Below are positions 14,694 to 18,847 of a DNA stretch of 18,847 nucleotides, piece by piece (within the stretch, counting starts at the first letter, position 1; each line of letters begins with the position of its first letter). Location: the NCBI GenBank assembly GCA_947424985.1, contig CANDYN010000009.1:1-18847 (forward strand), written 5' to 3'. This DNA is from Rickettsiales bacterium (GTDB taxonomy: Bacteria; Pseudomonadota; Alphaproteobacteria; Rickettsiales; Deianiraeaceae). The notes beneath the pieces are model-generated. The model did no database searches and had not been told where the DNA came from. It saw only the letters and a program-made list of their open reading frames with translations. The position numbers and the translations under genes are program-made.

Positions 14694-15305
14694 ATGAACT
14701 CATCTGAAATTTTTTCAAAGCTCTACGATAATATTAATGGAAACGCGATAAATAAAGCTGCAAGGGTTGTTTCGGGGCTTAGCGAGGCTGTTCTTGCAAA
14801 CATGATGTACGGAGAAACTACTTTTGAAACAATTGAAAAAATAGCTAACAATTCTGAAGTTTTGAAGAAAATTGAAGATGGTGGTTCGTTTTTGGATATT
14901 GGTTCCGGTATTGGAAATGTTGTCATTGGGATGTCTCTTGTCTCTGATTTTGTAAAGCTTTCCGGTGTTGAAATAGTGCCTGGAACTTACGCTGAGTCAT
15001 TAAAAAAGCTTGATGAGCTATCTAAAATTGATCGGGAAAGAGCAGGGAGGATATCTTTTTTTAATCAAAATGCACTCGATTTTGAGCTTGAAAATTATGA
15101 TGTAATCTTCGCAAATCACCCGCTCAAGCTTGAGTCTCCCATTCGTCCACAATTGCTTAGAAGATTTGAGAAGGCAAAAATAGGAACAATTTTTATAAGC
15201 GTAATAGGGAAAATCGAAAGCGATAGTATGGTAAGATTTTTGCAGGAAAAAATGAAATTTTCTTGGGGCGAAGCAACGCTTAGGATGTATAAAAAGGTAA
15301 AATAA
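14694..15305 (+). CDS. DOT1-like class I SAM-dependent methyltransferase
   Basis: The 203-residue protein has a Rossmann methyltransferase core that looks most like the catalytic domain of DOT1, the enzyme of H3K79 methylation in eukaryotes. The evidence is ordered: MYGETTFETIEKI (38-50) equals the DOT1 loop 'VYGETSF..'; SFLDIGSGIGNVV (65-77) equals motif I 'FVDLGSGVGqVV'; SGVEIVPGTYAESLKKLD (90-107) equals the adenine-pocket 'GVE....Ae'; NYDVIFANHPLKLESPIRPQLLRRF (134-158) equals 'vIfvNNfaFgpevdhqLkerF', with the second Asn replaced by His. The eukaryotic DNA-binding Lys-rich tail is absent. It has no signal peptide. Targets in bacteria could be a bacterial protein or, if exported, a host protein. 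It is the last gene of the ABC-yraN block. Confidence 0.75.
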   Translation: MNSSEIFSKLYDNINGNAINKAARVVSGLSEAVLANMMYGETTFETIEKIANNSEVLKKIEDGGSFLDIGSGIGNVVIGMSLVSDFVKLSGVEIVPGTYAESLKKLDELSKIDRERAGRISFFNQNALDFELENYDVIFANHPLKLESPIRPQLLRRFEKAKIGTIFISVIGKIESDSMVRFLQEKMKFSWGEATLRMYKKVK

Positions 15306-15310
15306 ATAGG

Positions 15311-16048
15311 TTAGATTTCGATATCTATATTTGTTCTAAATACAAATCCCCAAGAGCCGCAAAGTTTAAGTGATTTTTCTTCAAATCTTACAAAGATTTC
15401 ATCTTTTTTGTTGAATAGCTCCTGTATTTTCTCAGATCCATTCGTTATCACTTTTATCTTATTTGCTGTGAGTAAATTATGTGTTTTGCAAAAAAATGCT
15501 GAGGCACAAATTCCTGATCCACACGCTAAAGTTAGTCCAGCTCCTCTTTCAATTGTTGTTACTTTTATCGTGCCTTCATCTAAGATTTCTACATAATTTT
15601 TGTTATAAACATCGCTTTGATCTAAGTTAATCTCATTTTTATTTTTAATTATTTCAATTTTATGTAAATTTCCGACATCAATTAATCCATCTTTGTTTTC
15701 AAAAATACCCTCAATTTCAACCTCACAAAGGCTGTTTTTTTTCTCAATTTTAATACGTTTTCCATTTTTTATATTAACGTAAAATACTTCATCTTCGTTT
15801 AAATAAAATCCACAAAGTGCACGCATCGCGTTGCCACACATTGTCGTCAAGCTTCCATCACAATTGAATATTGCGACGTCAATTTCTCGATTTTCTCGGT
15901 CAAATTTTTCAAGAACGATAAATTGATCACATCCAATTCCAAAGTGTCTATCAGATAGTCTTATGATTTCTTTTTGTGAAATATTTTTGTAATCTGTAAA
16001 GATAAAATCATTTCCGGAAGCAAATAATTTTATAATTTCTATGATCAT
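15311..16048 (-). CDS. dapF: Diaminopimelate epimerase
   Basis: DapF interconverts LL- and meso-diaminopimelate, supplying the peptidoglycan cross-linking residue and lysine. The 245-residue product carries both catalytic-cysteine motifs: FNCDGSLTTMCGNAMRALCG (61-80; Cys71 in CGNA) and ERGAGLTLACGSGICASA (167-184; Cys176 in ACGSG). It also has the opening KLFASGNDF (7-15) and LSDRHFGIGCDQ (31-42). At 245 residues it is shorter than the usual 270-280, mostly through trimmed loops between 120 and 160; no active-site motif is lost. It follows the GspE ATPase by 156 bases on the same strand and converges on the DOT1-like gene with a 5-base gap. Its presence argues for a cell that makes its own peptidoglycan precursors. 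Confidence 0.93.
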   Translation of the reverse strand: MIIEIIKLFASGNDFIFTDYKNISQKEIIRLSDRHFGIGCDQFIVLEKFDRENREIDVAIFNCDGSLTTMCGNAMRALCGFYLNEDEVFYVNIKNGKRIKIEKKNSLCEVEIEGIFENKDGLIDVGNLHKIEIIKNKNEINLDQSDVYNKNYVEILDEGTIKVTTIERGAGLTLACGSGICASAFFCKTHNLLTANKIKVITNGSEKIQELFNKKDEIFVRFEEKSLKLCGSWGFVFRTNIDIEI

Positions 16049-16204
16049 TTTTCTAAAATTTTCTAAAACTTACTCATAAATTTATTTTTTGCAAGGAAAA
16101 AAAATTTCAGTCCAAAGTTTTCTTTTATTTCCAAAACATATGGCATGCTAAAAATATATAAAAAATAAAATCTTTGATGTAAATTTTTTACGACTTTTTT
16201 CATA

Positions 16205-17953
16205 CTAATATTCCGACATATCAATAACTCTTTCAATTTCAGCAAAGGAAGTTACGCCTTGTAAAACTTTTCTTATTGCATCAGTTTGCATGGGTGAAAA
16301 CTTTTTGCTCTCAAGAAGGCTTGCTGCGATCTTATGTTCAGTTACTCCGTCTTCAATCATGCCTCGTAATTCTTTATCGAAATACAGTACTTCAAGTACT
16401 GCAGCACGTCCACGAAAACCTGTTTTATTGCAAGATTCGCACCCCTTTGCATTTTCGCTATAGGCATAAAATACCGCTCCCTCTTTTTTTCTTAGTTTAA
16501 ATTTTGCATATTCTTCGTCTGTTATTTCGTGTTTTATTTTGCAATTCGGACACAATTTTCTAACCAATCTTTGTGCGATAATGCCATTTATTGATGAGGA
16601 GATAATGTGAGGCGAGATACCAAGATCCAAAAGTCTGTTTATCGCAGATGAGGCATCATTTGTATGGAGAGTTGAAAATACTCTATGTCCCGTCATGGCT
16701 GCACGCATGGCAGTTATTGCTGTTTCTTCATCACGCATTTCCCCTACGAGTATGACATCCGGATCTTGGCGTAAAATTGACCGTAGTCCGCTCGCAAAGG
16801 TTATTCCGGCTGATTGGTTTACATTCATTTGTCTTGCCATGGGCATGTGGTACTCAACCGGATCTTCAAGAGTCATCATGTTTATTTCCGGCGATACAAT
16901 TTGTGCCATCATAGCATAAAGTGTTGTTGTTTTACCGGATCCAGTTGGCCCTGTCATGATCAAAACACCCTCAGGTTTTGAAATTATTTTTATAATTTTG
17001 TCATAATTATCCTTTGCAATTCCGAGTTTTAAAAGAGATGAAATATTATCTTTTTTATCCAATATACGAATAACCACACCTTCACCAAAGATAGTGGGCA
17101 TTAGTGATACACGAAAATCAATTGCCCGTCCCATGATACTTGTCTTGATTGATCCATCTTGAGGTTTTATTGATTCCGCTATATTCATTCCGCTTATGAT
17201 TTTAATACGTACCACAACAGACTGATAAAACTTCGAATTAAGAGTAAATTGATTTTGCATTACGCCATCAATTCTATATCTAATTCTAACGAAGCCGTCG
17301 TCCGGTTGAATGTGTATATCCGACGCATCTTTGTGCACTCCGTCGTGTAGCACTGCATCCAGAAAACGAATTATCGGGCTTTTATATGTTGCATCGGATC
17401 CATGTAAATCGATACCGTTAAGTGCTTCCATTTCATCAATTATGTCTCCGATTGTAAAATTATATTCATAAACTTTATCAATCATTGATAAGATATCAGC
17501 TTCTTTTGCTAAATATTTTACAATATTTTTTCCATCAAAAAAGCTTGATAAAAAGTCAATATTGTCTATATCTGATGGGTTTGAAAATGCTATATGAACA
17601 CTTCTCCTGTCTTCTAAAAATGCAATTAAATAATTTGTTACGGACAGCTCTTTTGGTATTTTACGAGATGTTTCAGGGTCGATTTGGATTGATTTAAGAT
17701 CTATGGAATCAACATCGGTATTTTCGATATACGCATCAACTATAGATTTTGCTACAATTCGCGACTTTACCATTGCAACTAATAGGTTTTCATCTGTTTG
17801 TCTTGTTTCATCTTCAATTGTTTGAAGTTGTATATTTGTTAAGATTCCGTCCTTTAAAAGCCTTTCAATTAGTCTGCTCTGTGAAGATTCATCAAGCTCT
17901 AAATATTGCTCAAATTCTTCATAACTGTCGACCCGTGCTAGCTTTGCTGACAT
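16205..17953 (-). CDS. GspE/PilB-family type II secretion or type IV pilus assembly ATPase
   Basis: The cytosolic hexameric ATPase that drives assembly of type IV pili (PilB) or type II secretion pseudopili (GspE). The 582-residue product has an N-terminal domain (about 25-160) that binds the platform protein, then ASDIHIQPDDGFVRIRYRIDG (210-230). Motifs follow in order: Walker A GPTGSGKTT (335-343), Asp box TLEDPVEY (361-368), Walker B RQDPDVILVGEMRDEE (395-410), His box TGHRVFSTLHTNDA (421-434) and a tetracysteine zinc motif CPNC (468, 471) plus CESC (505, 508). All residues needed for activity are present. The partner platform protein and pseudopilins are not in the window. A good minus-strand promoter precedes it. 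I cannot decide between PilB and GspE. Confidence 0.93.
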   Translation of the reverse strand: MSAKLARVDSYEEFEQYLELDESSQSRLIERLLKDGILTNIQLQTIEDETRQTDENLLVAMVKSRIVAKSIVDAYIENTDVDSIDLKSIQIDPETSRKIPKELSVTNYLIAFLEDRRSVHIAFSNPSDIDNIDFLSSFFDGKNIVKYLAKEADILSMIDKVYEYNFTIGDIIDEMEALNGIDLHGSDATYKSPIIRFLDAVLHDGVHKDASDIHIQPDDGFVRIRYRIDGVMQNQFTLNSKFYQSVVVRIKIISGMNIAESIKPQDGSIKTSIMGRAIDFRVSLMPTIFGEGVVIRILDKKDNISSLLKLGIAKDNYDKIIKIISKPEGVLIMTGPTGSGKTTTLYAMMAQIVSPEINMMTLEDPVEYHMPMARQMNVNQSAGITFASGLRSILRQDPDVILVGEMRDEETAITAMRAAMTGHRVFSTLHTNDASSAINRLLDLGISPHIISSSINGIIAQRLVRKLCPNCKIKHEITDEEYAKFKLRKKEGAVFYAYSENAKGCESCNKTGFRGRAAVLEVLYFDKELRGMIEDGVTEHKIAASLLESKKFSPMQTDAIRKVLQGVTSFAEIERVIDMSEY

Positions 17954-17975
17954 CCTAAAATTTGCAATACACGGA

Positions 17976-18003
17976 ATAATAGTGTAATTAATATTAAAAT
18001 CAA
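17976..18003 (-). promoter_or_regulatory. Promoter for the GspE/PilB ATPase gene
   Basis: On minus, TTGATT (18003-17998), 16 bases, TATTAT (17981-17976; 5 of 6). Initiation would be near 17969, about 16 bases before the ATG at 17953. It lies back to back with the plus promoter at 18012-18040. Confidence 0.5.
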
Positions 18004-18011
18004 TATTTTTC

Positions 18012-18040
18012 TTGCAAGTATGCCAAAAATTGTGTATAAT
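18012..18040 (+). promoter_or_regulatory. Promoter for the 51-residue membrane protein
   Basis: TTGCAA (18012-18017), 17 bases, perfect TATAAT (18035-18040). Predicted initiation near 18047, about 15 bases before the ATG at 18062. This supports the small gene being expressed. Confidence 0.6.
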
Positions 18041-18061
18041 ACAGTATAAAAGTTTATATTT

Positions 18062-18217
18062 ATGATGTTTAAAATCTTAAAATGGGTTTTCATAGCGTTT
18101 CTTGCGTATGAAGCGTATCTCTTCGTAGGGCCACAAAAAGTCGATGGATTTGTCGGGAAAACCGGTGAAATCGTAAAAAATAGCTTAGGTGATTTATCAT
18201 CAACGATAAAATCCTAA
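18062..18217 (+). CDS. Small single-span membrane protein, hypothetical
   Basis: A 51-residue reading frame beginning MMFKILKWVFIAFLAYEAYLF: a short basic start, one hydrophobic span (about residues 3-23), then a polar tail with VGPQKVDGFVGKTGEI and SSTIKS at the end. Support for it being real comes from the near-consensus promoter 20 bases upstream, an ATG at a sensible leader distance, an ordinary membrane-protein layout and a position that exactly fills the gap between gspE and uvrD (4 bases from the latter's stop). I recognise no family. It could be a small envelope protein or a regulatory peptide. Its start might be either of the first two ATGs. Confidence 0.55.
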   Translation: MMFKILKWVFIAFLAYEAYLFVGPQKVDGFVGKTGEIVKNSLGDLSSTIKS

Positions 18218-18220
18218 AGC

Positions 18221-18847
18221 TTAGTCAAGTTTGACCAAGAATGACATATCAAGAACCATTCTCTGTCCGGAGTCAAATTTGACTTCGGCAAATTTTCCGA
18301 ATTGTTTGAGTATTTCTCCGTTTCCATATTTTTCATGAGAAACTCTTGATGAACTATTGTTTGTCGATGCCAAGGCTTGACTGGGCTTTGATTTTACGTA
18401 ATCTTCAAGGTTATTATTCTTTTTTCCGGAATATCTTGCTTGAATAACCTTCATATCATCTGAGCTTGTATAATATTGCTTTTTTTGATGGATATTATAA
18501 TCAAATTTTGTTTTTTGATATCCTGAATCAAAAGACGCCGAAGAGGTTTTATTTATATATTCATAAAAATTTTGCGAGATATCAGTTATAAAGCTTGATT
18601 TCATGCATGGTATATATTTTCCATAAGAAAATCTAACTTTTGTACTTAAAATAAATAAATTTCTTTTGGCGCGTGTTATTGCAACGTAAGCGAGACGCCT
18701 TTCTTCTTCGAGTCCACGTAATCTATTTTCTTCAACAACTCTTCTGTTTGGAAATAAATCCTCCTCCCAGCCGGGTAAAATAACAGTTTCAAATTCCAGC
18801 CCTTTTGACGCGTGAATAGTCATTATATTTACTAAATCGCTTTCGTC
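18221..18847 (-). CDS. uvrD: UvrD/PcrA-type DNA helicase, C-terminal part
   Basis: Partial: the N-terminal bulk lies beyond the window's right edge; about 208 residues are visible. This is a superfamily 1A 3'-to-5' helicase used in excision and mismatch repair and in removing stalled complexes. Reading from the edge, DLVNIMTIHASKGLEFETVILPGWEEDLFPN matches motif V (mThHaSKGLEf..V), and EEERRLAYVAITRAKRNLF is motif VI with the arginine finger. The tail SSRVSHEKYGNGEILKQFGKFAEVKFDSGQRMVLDMSFLVKLD has the Tudor-like C-terminal domain of UvrD/PcrA. The sequence between, a Lys/Ser-rich linker of about 80 residues, is weakly conserved as expected. The first listed ATG at 18823 is internal; the frame continues off the edge. 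Confidence 0.92.
   Translation of the reverse strand, partial: DESDLVNIMTIHASKGLEFETVILPGWEEDLFPNRRVVEENRLRGLEEERRLAYVAITRAKRNLFILSTKVRFSYGKYIPCMKSSFITDISQNFYEYINKTSSASFDSGYQKTKFDYNIHQKKQYYTSSDDMKVIQARYSGKKNNNLEDYVKSKPSQALASTNNSSSRVSHEKYGNGEILKQFGKFAEVKFDSGQRMVLDMSFLVKLD

Noticed and set aside
16063..16203. 46-codon frame on minus (MKKVVKNLHQRFYFLYIF...) starting 1 base after the gspE stop and ending before dapF
   Set aside because: Very AT-driven Phe/Lys/Leu composition, no ribosome site and no family likeness; it could be a real small gene but nothing beyond its position supports it.
18220..18239. Inverted repeat (CTTAGTCAA / TTGACCAAG) at the uvrD stop, as a shared terminator for the convergent genes
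   Set aside because: One mismatch, a 2-base loop as written and no T-run on either strand, so it is not a convincing intrinsic terminator.

Overview
The window looks like the chromosome of an AT-rich alphaproteobacterium with a Rickettsiales- or Holosporales-like gene set, probably host-associated. I infer this from the strong AT bias (about 29% GC in seven 60-base lines counted by hand), Gram-negative lipopolysaccharide genes (waaA, lpxD, skp), single type IV secretion genes scattered among housekeeping genes (a VirB2-like pilin and a VirB9-like protein), and a solitary HK97-type prohead protease that resembles displaced gene-transfer-agent genes. No organism name can be fixed from the sequence alone. 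There are no rRNA or tRNA genes, CRISPR arrays, insertion sequences or transposases.

Layout. Bases 1-547 hold the 5' part of sucC (minus strand). waaA follows on plus (655-1902). A minus-strand block, 3023 down to 1965, carries virB2-like, ftsB-like and rpsT. The prohead protease (3134-3595, plus) lies divergent to virB2 and overlaps the 3' end of virB9 (4489-3533, minus) tail to tail. An LPP20-type lipoprotein (4547-5491) and rpmB (5556-5897) are on plus. Then comes a 229-base regulatory-looking spacer with a palindrome, a tandem direct repeat and a near-consensus promoter. It leads into a 749-residue protein of unknown family (6127-8376), which is clearly richer in GC than its neighbours (about 40% in seven hand-counted lines).

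The plus block continues with an MscS channel, a Skp-like periplasmic or lipoprotein chaperone and lpxD (8386-11509), largely cell-envelope genes. miaA (minus) converges on lpxD with a 2-base gap. A plus block of an MsbA-like ABC exporter, a YraN-family nuclease-like protein and a DOT1-like SAM methyltransferase (12515-15305) converges on dapF and a GspE/PilB ATPase (minus, 17953 to 15311). A 51-residue single-span membrane protein (18062-18217, plus) has its own good promoter and converges on the C-terminal part of a UvrD/PcrA helicase that runs off the window end (18221-18847, minus).

The items most worth a second look are the bacterial DOT1-like methyltransferase, the orphan 749-residue protein with its elaborate upstream control region, and the lone prohead protease wedged between two separated type IV secretion genes. 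If the T4SS is active, the first two are reasonable effector candidates; that is inference from context, not something the sequence proves.
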